This document shows, in pieces, positions 26,319-36,009 of a DNA stretch of 64,000 nucleotides. The notes beneath the pieces were generated by a model that saw nothing but the letters and a program-made list of their open reading frames with translations, was not told the origin of the DNA and did no database searches. This DNA comes from Rhodospirillaceae bacterium bin65 (GTDB lineage Bacteria > Pseudomonadota > Alphaproteobacteria > Bin65). The stretch spans positions 124,001 to 188,000 of the forward strand of contig MPMX01000001.1 in assembly GCA_002238725.1 (NCBI GenBank), in the 5' to 3' direction. Position 1 is the stretch's first letter; each line of letters opens with the position of its first letter. The position numbers were made by a program, and so were the translations under genes.

Positions 26319-27530
26319 TCAGGCCGCGCGTTGCAGGGCCAGCCGGCTCCACACCGACGACAGCGAGGCCGCCAGATGCTCGATATCGGCGTCCGTGTGC
26401 AGGGGCGACGGTGTGATGCGCAGCCGCTCGGTGCCGCGCGGCACGGTCGGATAGTTGATCGGCTGGACATAGACGCCGTAATCGTCCAGCAGCAGGTCGG
26501 AGATCTGCTTGCAGACCACGGGATCGCCCACCGTCACCGGGACGATGTGGCTGGGATTGTCCATATGGTGGATGCCGTGGTCGCTCAGTCGCTTGCGGAC
26601 CCTGGCAACCGCGCTGCGCTGCTTCTGCCGTTCGGCATCGCTACCCTTCAGATGCCGGATGCTCGCGATCGCCGCGGCGGCGACACCGGGCGGCAGAGCA
26701 GTGGTAAAGATGAAGGCTGAGGCGTAGCTGCGGACGAAATCGACGATGGCGGCCGAGGCGGCGATGTATCCGCCGACGCAGCCGAAGGCCTTTGCCAGGG
26801 TCCCCTCGATGACGTCGACCCGGTCCATGACGCCCTCGCGCTCGGCAACGCCGCCGCCGCGCGGGCCGTACATACCAACGGCATGCACCTCGTCCAGATA
26901 GGTCAGCGCGCCGTATTTTTCCGCCAGATCGCAATAGCGAGCGATCGGCGCGATATCGCCATCCATGGAATAAACGGATTCGAACGCGACCAGCTTGGGC
27001 CGGCCGGGGTCGGCCGCGGCGAGCAGCCTTTCGAGATCGTCGGCATCGTTGTGCGCGAAAACATGCTTCTCGGCGCGCGACTGGCGGATGCCTTCGATCA
27101 TCGACGCGTGGTTGAACGCGTCGGAGAAAACGATGCAGCCCGGCAGCTTTGCCGCCAGCGTGCTCAGCGCGGCGAGGTTGGCGACATAGCCCGAGGTGCA
27201 GACCAGGGACGATTCCTTGCCGTGCAGGTCGCTCAATTCGCGTTCGAGCAGGACATGGAAATGGTTCGTACCCGCAATATTGCGCGTGCCGCCGGCGCCG
27301 GCGCCGCAACGGTCGACGGCTTCGTGCATTGCGCTCAGCACGTCCGGATGCTGACCCATGCCCAGATAGTCGTTCGAGCACCAGACCGTGACTTCGCGCG
27401 CCGCACCGTCCTTGCGCCGCGTCGCCTTCGGGAAATCTCCCGCATGCCGCTCGATATCCGTGAACACACGGTAACGGCCTTCCCGGTGCAGATTCTCAAT
27501 CTGCTGCTGGAAGAAATGGTCGTAATTCAT
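26319..27530 (-). CDS. hemA: 5-aminolevulinate synthase
   Basis: A 403-residue PLP enzyme that condenses glycine with succinyl-CoA to start haem synthesis by the C4 route, a mark of Alphaproteobacteria. The start [23 protein letters not shown] (core [16 protein letters not shown]) is diagnostic; [26 protein letters not shown] (213-219) and the PLP lysine K247 in [12 protein letters not shown] follow. ATG 27530 has GGGAG nearby; the longer upstream frame is rejected because it precedes the conserved start. Separated by 62 bases from the aminotransferase gene downstream. Confidence 0.96.
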   Translation of the reverse strand: MNYDHFFQQQIENLHREGRYRVFTDIERHAGDFPKATRRKDGAAREVTVWCSNDYLGMGQHPDVLSAMHEAVDRCGAGAGGTRNIAGTNHFHVLLERELSDLHGKESSLVCTSGYVANLAALSTLAAKLPGCIVFSDAFNHASMIEGIRQSRAEKHVFAHNDADDLERLLAAADPGRPKLVAFESVYSMDGDIAPIARYCDLAEKYGALTYLDEVHAVGMYGPRGGGVAEREGVMDRVDVIEGTLAKAFGCVGGYIAASAAIVDFVRSYASAFIFTTALPPGVAAAAIASIRHLKGSDAERQKQRSAVARVRKRLSDHGIHHMDNPSHIVPVTVGDPVVCKQISDLLLDDYGVYVQPINYPTVPRGTERLRITPSPLHTDADIEHLAASLSSVWSRLALQRAA

Positions 27531-28268
27531 GGGGTCTCCCATAGGGCCGCCCCGGTCGCCGCAGCAGTCATCCGGCGGATGGGGAACCGGCTTTTCAGTA
27601 CCGTCTTTGGCGCAGGAGTCCTTCACGGAAAATTGCCGCAAGGATGTTGCGGCCGCCGGCGCCGATTCCGGTCCTGCGCGCAGTTTCGAGCGTCCAATGC
27701 GATTCCTGCGGCCGTGCTGACCCGACCGTCGACCGTCGGATATCGGCTGCCGATCGCCGCGCGCGACTGCGGTGCCTTTCGTCGAAAATTGCGGGACTGC
27801 CGTCGAATGCCAATTCCCCCGGACCGAACTTGCAGAGACAGTTCCGCCATTGCCATTGTCGAGTCGCCGGCCGGCGAATATTAATCTTTCGCGTTCTCTG
27901 AAGCGTAATTTGCATTGACTAGGCGGTGTATCTTCGCGGGTTGAGGGAAGCGCCGGTTGCAGAGCACAGATTTCCCGTAAAGAGGTACTCAGCCGAAACC
28001 AGACGACATTCGTGCTTATCGCTGCTCCGAAACTATGTCTTGTTTTTCGATCGGACTTAGGTTAGGGCGATGGTGCTGGATGGCGTACTGTTGTTTCCTG
28101 CGTGCGCTGCGCGCAGATTTGGCCGGTCGTCGGGCTTGCTGTTAGCTGGAACAAAGTATCCAACCGGCATATGAAATATAAAATCAGCCTCTGTTGAAAT
28201 CGGACCATCGGGCGGTCGAAAACGGTAGTTCGTCGTACAATGCCGTTAACCGCAAGGAGAAGAAAAGT
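27531..28268. other. Long intergenic region upstream of hemA
   Basis: About 740 bases between divergent genes. Short open frames on both strands have no start signals or family features. The part from about 27875 is AT-richer and likely holds the promoters of hemA (minus) and of the small gene at 28269 (plus), but no hexamer pair is convincing. Confidence 0.5.
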
Positions 28269-28538
28269 ATGTCATCGCATTCAATCGACCAAAGCGGCCT
28301 CACGAAAGGGCAGCTCCGCAAACTAAACGCGCTCTGCAAGTCGGTCGGCCACGAAATCGGCGAGCGCGCCTTCGTCGAGTGGATGTCGTCGCAGACGGCG
28401 GAAGACGGCGACAGCAGTGCGGAGCTGATCGCCGACACGCTCTGGCCGCTCGTCCAGGACGGCAGCCTGAGGATCCCGCGCGGCGGCTACAGGGTCCGGC
28501 GCGGGCGCGGCAGGATTATCGTCGAGCCGGCCGGTTAA
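28269..28538 (+). CDS. Small basic protein of unknown function
   Basis: An 89-residue protein that I do not recognise. AAGGAG sits nine bases before ATG 28269, and a terminator follows 30 bases after the stop, so expression as a single gene is likely. The N-terminal half is helical and charged (LTKGQLRKLNALCKSVGHEIGERAF). The C-terminal half ends in an arginine-glycine-rich strand (RIPRGGYRVRRGRGRIIVEPAG) that might bind nucleic acid. No signal peptide or membrane segment. The in-frame codon at 28194 is rejected because it lacks a ribosome site. Confidence 0.7.
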   Translation: MSSHSIDQSGLTKGQLRKLNALCKSVGHEIGERAFVEWMSSQTAEDGDSSAELIADTLWPLVQDGSLRIPRGGYRVRRGRGRIIVEPAG

Positions 28539-28571
28539 TTAGGCGAGCAGCAGTCTGCTGAGCGGTTGGGG

Positions 28572-28601
28572 AGCGCCTCGCTGCCGCGGGGCGCTTTCTT
28601 T
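28572..28601 (+). terminator. Rho-independent terminator after the small basic protein gene
   Basis: AGCGCC (28572-28577) pairs with GGCGCT (28590-28595), extended by G-T pairs into the loop, and TTCTTT follows at once. Confidence 0.65.
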
Positions 28602-29734
28602 GCCCGGTATGTTCAGCCTTGCGTCAGCCGCGGCGCTGTGATCGGCAAACCGCCTGCCGATTCCGAATGCACGGCGCGGGCGCCGAAGCCCGACAGTTCG
28701 CCAGGTCCGGATGCCGCGCACCGGCTTCCGGAGTCAAGACGTATTCCGGTCCGTATAGTCTACCGTGGGTGCGGCTTTTCGGGGACGATCTCGGGCGGCG
28801 TCAAACATATTGTTCGACTGACCCGGCCCGTCTCGATCGCCGGCGCAAACGCAGCAGCGAACGGTCCGGAACCGGACCCGGCCGCAGTCCTCTTCAGACC
28901 CGACTGCGAATTCAGGCAGGTCCGGCCATTGGATCCGGTGACGGTACGCAGCAGGCGCTTTGAACGGCACCTTGCCGCCCTACTGGCACATCGACCGGAT
29001 ATTTTCTGACTCGGGCGGCGATCGAATTGTTATATTTTCTATCCGCCAATCGAAACGAGCGCACGGAATTGGCAGCCGAATAATCGGAATTCGCCGCTTC
29101 CCGCTGGAAGCGTCCGGATCGGGAGGATCGGCTTGCTGCGCGGACGGGGTTTGCAACTACGCGATGGCATGCCGATACAATCGGAGACTACCGAGCCGGT
29201 TTAGCGTATCGGAATATCACGACAGGTTCGCAGGCAGCGCCGTATTTGCAGCCCGTCGTCAATGTATGTCAATTCAGCGTAATTCGAACATCGCGTCGAT
29301 ACAGCCGATCCTTGCTCGTCGGACTGGCGAAGCACTCCTATGAGCCGCGCAACCCGGAACTTGGCCCGGCGCCGATTGGCCGGAAGGCGCTTCTTTCTCG
29401 AACATTAGTCTCGCACTCCGCAATTCGGCTAATCGCAAAAGGGCAACTCACGTCGAGGTATAATGGGCTGCGACCGTGATCGGAGCGTCGACGGGACCGG
29501 GCGGCTAAATGATCTTGTCACAGCGACCGCAGCCGGCGCGGCCTGTGCGGCAGGCTGCCGGCTGCCGGCCCGGCAGTGCCGCGCAGACCGTGACCGCGGT
29601 GAGAAATCCGGGTTAGGTATTGGTCAAGCCTTTTTGGGTCGTGTTAGGGTGACCGGGTAACTTTCACTGTCCGCCGCCGGCAATCAGCTGTTGCCGGACC
29701 GGACCATCGTCGGGGTCAACGGGAGGAGAAATCC
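28602..29734. other. Gene-free stretch before the second TRAP operon
   Basis: About 1.1 kb in which the open frames are short, arginine- and serine-rich and lack ribosome sites, so I see no gene. No tRNA or repeat could be recognised. A weak promoter may lie near 29621-29650 (TTGGTC and TTAGGG, about 18 bases apart), roughly 90 bases before the TAXI gene. It may hold remains of a lost gene. Confidence 0.45.
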
Positions 29735-30757
29735 ATGACCAACACCGGAAAAATCCATCGAGGCTTGCGCCGCAGCGCAGCGGTTGCGTCGCTGGCGGCA
29801 GGCGGGCTGATGCTGGCCGCCCTGCCGGCTGCCGCGCAGAAGGATATCGTGATCGGCGCCAAGGAGCCGGGATCGTCCTTCTACACCTATGCCGCCGCCA
29901 TCGCCGGTGTGCTCACCAAGGCCACCGGCAAGACCGGCAAGGTGCTCTCGGTCGCCGGCGCCGGCGTCTGGCTGCCGATGATGGAGAACAAGGAAGCCGA
30001 TGTCGGCCTGGTCTCCCACTACCAGGGCTGGGTTGCGAGCGTCGGGCGCAAGCCGTTCCCGCGCAAATACGATGTCCGCCTCGTGCTGGTCGGCGGCGGC
30101 ATCAATGTCGGCCTGTACGTCCGCAACGATTCGCCGATCAAGTCGCGCAAGGAGATCAAGGGCAAGCGGATCGGCTGCAAATATGCCGGCAGCCCGGTGA
30201 TCCACACCTACGCCGAAGCCGAAATCGCCAATCCCGGCTACGGGTGGGGCGATCTCAAATGCGTGCCGCGGACCTCTCTCTACGCCGGCCAGCGTAACGA
30301 TGTTAAGGAAAATCGGCTCGAGGTGTTCTACGCCTCGGTCGGCTCGGGGGTCACCCGCGAGCTCGATTCGACCATCGGCATCCGTTTCCTCGGTGTCGAT
30401 CCGGCACCGGAGGCGGTGACCCGCATGAACAAGGTCTACCCGGTCGTCGTTACCAAGGTGAAGGCGGGGCCTCCCGGCATCCGGGAGGACATGTGGCTGG
30501 TCCGCCTGCCGGTCTATCTGATCACCCAGAAGAATGTCAGCGCCGACGTGGTCTATGAAGTGACCAAGGCGTTGTGGGACCAGAACGAAGCGCTCAAGAA
30601 AGCGCACAAGCGCACCCGCAGCTGGGATCGCGGGAACTTCGCCGATCCCCAGGCGATCCTGCCCTACCATCCGGGTGCGATCCGGCTCTACAAGGAGAAG
30701 GGCGCCTGGACCAAGCAGATGGAAGACGCCCAGGCCGGGCTGACGAAAGGCATGTAA
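29735..30757 (+). CDS. TRAP transporter substrate-binding protein, TAXI family
   Basis: A 340-residue secreted receptor. The signal peptide runs to about LPAAAQ (A-A-A-Q at 31-34) and the mature start is KDIVIGAKEPGSSFYTYAAAIAGVL, the TAXI opening. Further TAXI marks are VLSVAGAGVWLPMMENKEADVGLV and IKGKRIGCKYAGSPVIHTYAEA. ATG 29735 follows GGGAGGAG. It is only distantly like the TAXI protein at 13373, so it should bind another ligand. A strong stem-loop between it and the permease would favour receptor over permease mRNA. Confidence 0.87.
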   Translation: MTNTGKIHRGLRRSAAVASLAAGGLMLAALPAAAQKDIVIGAKEPGSSFYTYAAAIAGVLTKATGKTGKVLSVAGAGVWLPMMENKEADVGLVSHYQGWVASVGRKPFPRKYDVRLVLVGGGINVGLYVRNDSPIKSRKEIKGKRIGCKYAGSPVIHTYAEAEIANPGYGWGDLKCVPRTSLYAGQRNDVKENRLEVFYASVGSGVTRELDSTIGIRFLGVDPAPEAVTRMNKVYPVVVTKVKAGPPGIREDMWLVRLPVYLITQKNVSADVVYEVTKALWDQNEALKKAHKRTRSWDRGNFADPQAILPYHPGAIRLYKEKGAWTKQMEDAQAGLTKGM

Positions 30758-30782
30758 GAGCACCGGCGCATAACCGGTGAAG

Positions 30783-30815
30783 CGGTCCGGCGCCGGTCGG
30801 CGCCGGGCCGTTTTT
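30783..30815 (+). terminator. Strong stem-loop with T-run between TAXI receptor and permease genes
   Basis: CGGTCCGGCGCC (30783-30794) pairs with GGCGCCGGGCCG (30799-30810), one G-T pair, 4-base loop, followed by TTTTT. A second small hairpin (GCCGCC and GGCGGC) follows near 30818. It should act as a partial terminator within the operon. Confidence 0.8.
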
Positions 30816-30878
30816 CTGCCGCCGCTTTGGCGGCGCGAGCAGGTGTAATCCATTGCCGGAAAATCGGGAGGGCGGCCG

Positions 30879-32780
30879 TTGAGCGATGACGGCGGTATCG
30901 AGCGGGGCCGGACGCTGAGCCGGCCGGCCGAACGCGAGCTGGTCCGGGTCGTCGCCGTCCTGATCGCGCTGGTCGCCCTCTCCTACGTGCTCGACATTTT
31001 CATCTCCTTCGACATCACCTTCTACAAGGAGCAGTTTTTCGGCCTGCTCTACGGCCTGGTCTTCGCCGGCGGATTTCTGGTTTTCCCGGCGACCAAGGGC
31101 GCGCCGCGCGACCGGATCGCCCTGTACGATTACGTTCTGGCGGCGCTCGGGCTGGCGATCGGCCTGTATGTCTTCATCGCCTACCCGGCGATCGTGCTCA
31201 CCGCCGGCATCATCACACCGTTCAAGACGGCGCTCGGCGCCATTGCGGTCCTGATCATCCTGGAGCTGACCCGGCGCATCTTCGGCTGGCCGCTGGTGAT
31301 CCTGGCCGCCATTTTCATCCTCTACGCCAAGTTCAACTATCTGTTGCCCGGCGCGCTCGGCGGCAGGGGCAAGGACTGGGCGCGCCTCGCCGTCTATCTC
31401 TATCTCGATACCAACAGCATACTCGGGCTGATCGCCGCCGTCGTGTTCGGCATGGTCTTCGCCTTCATCCTGTTCGGCCGGGTGCTCTTCGCGACCGGCG
31501 GCGCGGATTTCTTCACCGATCTCAGCATGGCCCTGATGGGCCGCTGGCGCGGCGGACCGGCCAAGGTCGCGGTGGTGGCAAGCAGCCTGTTCGGCACCCT
31601 CTCCGGCAGCGCGAGCAGCAATGTCGTGATCACCGGCTCGATCACCATTCCGATGATGACGCGCATCGGCTACCGGCCGTCGGTCGCGGCTGCCGTCGAA
31701 TCGGTGGCGTCGAGCGGCGGCGGGCTGATGCCGCCGATCATGGGCGCAACCGCCTTCATCATGGCGGAATTCCTGTCGGTGCCCTACCGGGAGGTCGTCA
31801 TCGCCGCCCTGCTCCCGGCAGTCCTCTACTACGTCTCGCTGTTCCTGCAGGTCGATCTCGAAGCCGCCAAGGCCGGTATCAAGGGCTTCGCCGGAGACCG
31901 GATACCCCGATTGTTCGCCGTCCTGCTGCGCGGCTGGGTTTTCGTCGCGCCGCTGGCCCTGCTGGTCTACTGCCTGTTCGTGATCTTCCTGAGCCCGTCT
32001 AAATCGGCAATGATCGCGACCGCTGCCCTGATCGTCGTCGGCTTCGCGCGTCGCGAGACCTGGCTGACCCCGCGCCGGGCCATCGCCAGCCTCGACGATA
32101 CCGGGCGGCTGCTGATCGAAATCGGGGTGATCGGCGCCGTCGCGGCAATTGTGGTCGGTATCGTCAACCTGACCGGCCTGGGCCTGGTGTTCTCGCAGAT
32201 CCTGCTGTCGATATCCGGCGGCAGCTTGCACCTGCTGCTGTTGCTCACCGCGGCGGCCAGCATCGTGCTCGGCATGAGCATGCCGGTTACGGCATCCTAC
32301 ATCATCCTGGCCGTACTCGCTGCGCCGGCACTGGTCGAGGCGGGCGTACCCGAAATGGCGGCCCATCTCTTCATCTTCTATTTCGCCATCCTGTCCTTCA
32401 TCACGCCGCCGGTCTGCGTCGCGGTCTATATCGCGTCGGCCATCGCCCGGTCGAAACCGATGGAAACGGCGGTGCACGCCATGAAGCTGGGCATCGTTGC
32501 CTATGTCGTGCCCTTCGTCTTCGTGGCGGACGCTGCCCTGCTGATGGAGGGCGCGCCGGCGGATATCGCGCTCGCCTTCGTCACCGCGGTGATCGGCTTT
32601 ATCGGGCTGGCGGTCGCGTTGCAGGGGTATTTCACCCGCGTCGTGCCGTGGTTCGTGCGCGTGCCGCTGGGGGTCGCGGCCATCCTGGCGCTGGTCGATA
32701 TCGTCGAGGTGCGGGTCGCCGGCGCTGTCGCCGTGCTCGCGCTCGTCGGCTGGCAGCACGTCGCCGCGGCGCGGGCCTGA
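30879..32780 (+). CDS. TRAP transporter permease, fused 4TM and 12TM subunits
   Basis: A 633-residue membrane protein of the same type as the one at 14401. The DctQ-like part includes VVAVLIALVALSYVLD and GLLYGLVFAGGFLVF. The DctM-like part has FGTLSGSASSNVVITGSITIPMM, SVASSGGGLMPPIMGATAFIMAEF and GMSMPVTASYIILA. Translation probably starts at TTG 30879, which has GGGAGGGCGG directly upstream; no ATG fits better. It partners the TAXI protein before it. Confidence 0.9.
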   Translation: MSDDGGIERGRTLSRPAERELVRVVAVLIALVALSYVLDIFISFDITFYKEQFFGLLYGLVFAGGFLVFPATKGAPRDRIALYDYVLAALGLAIGLYVFIAYPAIVLTAGIITPFKTALGAIAVLIILELTRRIFGWPLVILAAIFILYAKFNYLLPGALGGRGKDWARLAVYLYLDTNSILGLIAAVVFGMVFAFILFGRVLFATGGADFFTDLSMALMGRWRGGPAKVAVVASSLFGTLSGSASSNVVITGSITIPMMTRIGYRPSVAAAVESVASSGGGLMPPIMGATAFIMAEFLSVPYREVVIAALLPAVLYYVSLFLQVDLEAAKAGIKGFAGDRIPRLFAVLLRGWVFVAPLALLVYCLFVIFLSPSKSAMIATAALIVVGFARRETWLTPRRAIASLDDTGRLLIEIGVIGAVAAIVVGIVNLTGLGLVFSQILLSISGGSLHLLLLLTAAASIVLGMSMPVTASYIILAVLAAPALVEAGVPEMAAHLFIFYFAILSFITPPVCVAVYIASAIARSKPMETAVHAMKLGIVAYVVPFVFVADAALLMEGAPADIALAFVTAVIGFIGLAVALQGYFTRVVPWFVRVPLGVAAILALVDIVEVRVAGAVAVLALVGWQHVAAARA

Positions 32781-32815
32781 GAACGGACGGCGTTTCGAAA
32801 GGGAGGCAATTTTCC

Positions 32816-34171
32816 ATGGCCGACTTTCCCGGCATGAGAACCGTGCGGATTCAGGACCGGCCGGCGCAGGTCTACCGGGGCGACCTGTGCGTCGTCGGCT
32901 CCGGCGCCGGCGGCCTGTCGGCGGCGCTCGAAGCGGTCCGGCTCGGCCAGAAGGTCGTGATCGTGGATGCCGCGCCCCACATCGGCGGCCAGGCAGTCGG
33001 CGCGGCGCTGGGCACGATCTGCGGACTGTTTCGCAACGGCCCGGCGCCCCGGCGCCTGACCCACGGCGTCATGGACGGCCTTTTCGACGCCCTGTTTGCC
33101 CAGGGCGACGCCAACCTGCGCCGGGTGCGCGGTACCTTCATCCTCGATTATGTGCCGAACGCCTGGATGCGCTGGGCCGAGCGGCAGATCGCCGAAACCG
33201 GGATCGTCCCCCTGCCCGGCGCCATCGTCCGGCAGGTCGAGCACCGGGACGGGATCGTCGAAGCGCTCGCGCTCAGCACGCGCTTCGGCGACGCCCGGGT
33301 CGAGGCCAACCGCTTCATCGACGCCTCGGGCGACGCCGTCCTGCCTTGGCTGGCGGGCCAGGAATTGCGCGAATCGGAAAAGCCGGTGTTCGGCACGGTG
33401 ATGGCAATCCTGGAGGACGTCGATACCGACCTGTGCTCCGGCTATCCCCGCTCGCTCTATCACGGCCTGATCCGCGAACACGGTAAGGAGTTCGGCCTGG
33501 TACGCGCCGAGGGGCCGGTCTTCGTCATTCCCGGCACGCGCAAGCTGCTGCTCAACCTGACCCATGTCGAGACGCCGATGGAGACGGCCGGGCTGGCGCT
33601 CGCCGGGATCGAGGGAAGGCGCCAGGTCGATGCCCTGCTCAGCCTGTTCCAGCGCGAGCTGCCGGACGCTTTCGGCGAGGCCAGGGTCGCCGTCTACGGC
33701 AACGCCGGCCTCCGCCAGACCCGGACCATCGTCGGCCGGAGCCATGTCACCGTGGAGGATGTCGCGACCGGCGCCCGGCCGCCCGACGCCATCGCGCGCA
33801 CGACCTGGCCGATCGAAATGCACGGCGACATGGCCGGCGCCGACTGGACCGTGTTCGACGAGGACCACATCCACTACATCCCGTTCGGCGCGATGGTGCC
33901 GGAGGGGCTCCACAATGTCGTCGTCGCCGGGCGCTGCATCGACGCCGAACCGGCGGCGCTCGCCAGCCTGCGGGTCATGGGTCCCTGTTTCGCCATGGGT
34001 CGCGCCGCCGCGACCGCGGCGCATCTGAACGCCAGCGGCTCCCTGCACCAGATCGACATCGCCGCCCTGCAGGACGCGGTGAGCGACAACCTCACCCGCG
34101 AGACCACCGACTCCTGGGCCGGCGACATCGTCCGCGAAACCGGCCCGGAAGCCGAGGGGAAAGGGGCGTAG
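32816..34171 (+). CDS. FAD-dependent oxidoreductase (FAD_oxidored type)
   Basis: A 451-residue flavoprotein. The FAD motif VGSGAGGLSAALEA is at 27-40 (G28-S-G30-A-G-G33), followed by VIVDAAPHIGGQAVGAALGTICG, in which GGQAxG-like and the cysteine-containing loop resemble the FAD_oxidored family. Near the C-terminus is MVPEGLHNVVVAGRCIDAEP, the second FAD contact. ATG 32816 follows GGGAGGCAAT; the frame is open upstream but overlaps the permease. It probably oxidises the compound taken up by the TRAP system; the substrate is unknown. Confidence 0.83.
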   Translation: MADFPGMRTVRIQDRPAQVYRGDLCVVGSGAGGLSAALEAVRLGQKVVIVDAAPHIGGQAVGAALGTICGLFRNGPAPRRLTHGVMDGLFDALFAQGDANLRRVRGTFILDYVPNAWMRWAERQIAETGIVPLPGAIVRQVEHRDGIVEALALSTRFGDARVEANRFIDASGDAVLPWLAGQELRESEKPVFGTVMAILEDVDTDLCSGYPRSLYHGLIREHGKEFGLVRAEGPVFVIPGTRKLLLNLTHVETPMETAGLALAGIEGRRQVDALLSLFQRELPDAFGEARVAVYGNAGLRQTRTIVGRSHVTVEDVATGARPPDAIARTTWPIEMHGDMAGADWTVFDEDHIHYIPFGAMVPEGLHNVVVAGRCIDAEPAALASLRVMGPCFAMGRAAATAAHLNASGSLHQIDIAALQDAVSDNLTRETTDSWAGDIVRETGPEAEGKGA

Positions 34172-34184
34172 GGAGCGCGCGCCG

Positions 34185-34825
34185 ATGCAGCAGATCGAGC
34201 CGGACCTCTGGCAGAGCGGCATCCACCGGTCGGGGATCCTGAACAGCCATGCCTATTGCCTGACCCGACCGGCCGGCAATGTGCTGTTCTACAATACGGG
34301 CGACGAGGGCGATCTGGCGCAGATCGAAAGGCTGGGCGGCATCCGCTATCAGCTTCTCACCCATCGCGACGAAGCCGCCCTTTCGCTCAAGCGCATCAAA
34401 GAACGGTTCGGTTGCAGCCTGGGCTGCAGCGCCCCGGAAGCGCCCGCCGCCTTCAGGCATGCGCCGGTCGATATCGTCTTCGGGGCGGATGACCGCCGGC
34501 TGGGGACATCGACATATTGCATACCCCCGGCCACACCGACGGCAGCCTCTGCTTCTTCTACCGCTCGCCGCACGGCAAATCCTACCTGTTCAGCGGCGAC
34601 ACGATTTTCCACTGGAACGGCCGGTGGGCGACGCTGGTTCTTTCCAAAGCCAGCGGCAGCAAGGCTACCCTGGCCGACAGCCTGTTGCGGCTGCGGGAGC
34701 TAAATCCCGACCTCGTCATGAGCAGCGGTTTCGTCGGCGACGTCGCGATGGCGGCGGTCACGCGCGACGAATGGGCCGAGGCCATCGACAGTACTGTGCG
34801 GCGTTTGAAGCGGTCATCCCGATAG
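34185..34825 (+). pseudogene. Metallo-beta-lactamase-fold hydrolase gene with a frameshift
   Basis: The first 106 or so codons (MQQIEPDLWQSGIHRSGILN, then YNTGDEGDLAQIERLGG and LLTHRDEAALSLKRI) are in one frame. From about 34505 the family resumes in the frame one base back: DIDILHTPGHTDGSLCFFY, then FSGDTIFHWNGRWATL, to a stop at 34825. A single missing base in the G-run around 34501-34506 would explain it. Together the parts make about 213 residues, normal for the fold. The first metal motif is T-H-R-D-E rather than HxHxDH, as in some atypical branches. It may be a true pseudogene or a sequencing error. Confidence 0.75.
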
Positions 34826-35046
34826 TGCGCGGCCGGCCGCGATTCCCGTAGCGCCGTGCGCCGCTCAGTAATCGTTCCGGCATTGGCCGGACACTCTTGC
34901 CCGCTCCGGATTTACTTGCGATCTTTTGGGGCTATTGCCGCAATCATTCCAATTCCATTGCATATTGCTGTTCGCATTCCGCACGGTTTGGCCCTAATCG
35001 GGCGCCGGGCGAGAATGTCCGGCCGAATCGACGTGGAGAGCCCAGT

Positions 35047-36000
35047 ATGAACGACCTGCCGACAGGCGCTTCCGCGATGCATGCCGGTATGGCTGCCCCG
35101 TCGATGGCGGGGCTGCACGACGCGGCTGCGCGTGAGACGGCAGACAACGGCCCTGGCGCCGGCAAAGTCATCGTGCTCGGCAACGAGAAGGGCGGGACGG
35201 GCAAGTCGACCACGGCGATGCATCTGATTGTCGCCCTGCTGCGCGACGGCCGGGCGGTGGCGAGCGTCGACCTGGACGGTCATCAGGGCACTCTGACACG
35301 CTATGTCGAGAACCGGCGCAGTTTTGCCGAGAGCGAAGGCCTGCGCCTCCAATTGCCGGACCACCACCGCGTCGCCGGCGGTGACGCGGACATAGCCGAA
35401 GCCGACGCCCTGATCGACCGGCTGGCCGCGTCCCGCGACTATGTCGTGCTCGATTGCCCCGGCACCGACAATGCGCTCGCCCGCCACGCCATCTCCCGCG
35501 CCGACGTCCTGATCACGCCGGTCAACGACAGCTTCATCGATCTCGACCTGCTGGCCCGGATCGGCGGCACGCCGCCGCGCGTCCTGGGGCCCAGCGTCTA
35601 CAGCCAGACCGTCTGGGAAGGCCGCCAGCGCCGCGCCATGAACGGCGGGCGGCCGATCGACTGGATCGTGCTGCGCAACCGGCTGAGCCCGCTCGATTCG
35701 CACAACAAGAAGAATGTCGGCCTGACCCTGGACGAGCTCGCCCGGCGCATCGGCTGCCGCTGCCTCGACGGCTTCCACGAGCGGGTGATCTTCCGCCAGC
35801 TCTTCCTGCAGGGCCTGACCGTGCTTGACCTGCGCGAGGACGGCGCCGGCGTCGCGCTCAACATGTCCCATGTTGCAGCGCGGCAGGAGATCCGCCGGCT
35901 GGCCGATGCGGTGCTGGGACGCGGTGCGGGCAAAGTAAAGGCCGGGTCGCCTGTGAAAGCCGGCCCTGGCGGCACTGACCCCATGCTGGCAGGGCTGTAG
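35047..36000 (+). CDS. mipZ: MipZ-type ParA ATPase, division-plane positioning
   Basis: A 317-residue deviant-Walker ATPase that sits with ParB near the poles and keeps FtsZ rings at mid-cell. The deviant Walker A KGGTGKST is at residues 48-55. ASVDLDGHQGTLTRY carries the A' region, and DWIVLRNRLSPLDSHNKKNVG is the MipZ hallmark that separates it from ParA proper. ATG 35047 is preceded by GGAGAG. The first 37 residues are a low-complexity extension not typical of the family, and the C-terminus is also a short disordered tail. It stands alone; parB is not nearby. Confidence 0.92.
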   Translation: MNDLPTGASAMHAGMAAPSMAGLHDAAARETADNGPGAGKVIVLGNEKGGTGKSTTAMHLIVALLRDGRAVASVDLDGHQGTLTRYVENRRSFAESEGLRLQLPDHHRVAGGDADIAEADALIDRLAASRDYVVLDCPGTDNALARHAISRADVLITPVNDSFIDLDLLARIGGTPPRVLGPSVYSQTVWEGRQRRAMNGGRPIDWIVLRNRLSPLDSHNKKNVGLTLDELARRIGCRCLDGFHERVIFRQLFLQGLTVLDLREDGAGVALNMSHVAARQEIRRLADAVLGRGAGKVKAGSPVKAGPGGTDPMLAGL

Positions 36001-36009
36001 GCAGCCGCC

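Noticed and set aside
28566-29343. Possible genes of 127-147 codons in the gap before the second TRAP operon
   Set aside because: Arginine/serine-rich translations, no ribosome sites, no family features and conflict between frames.
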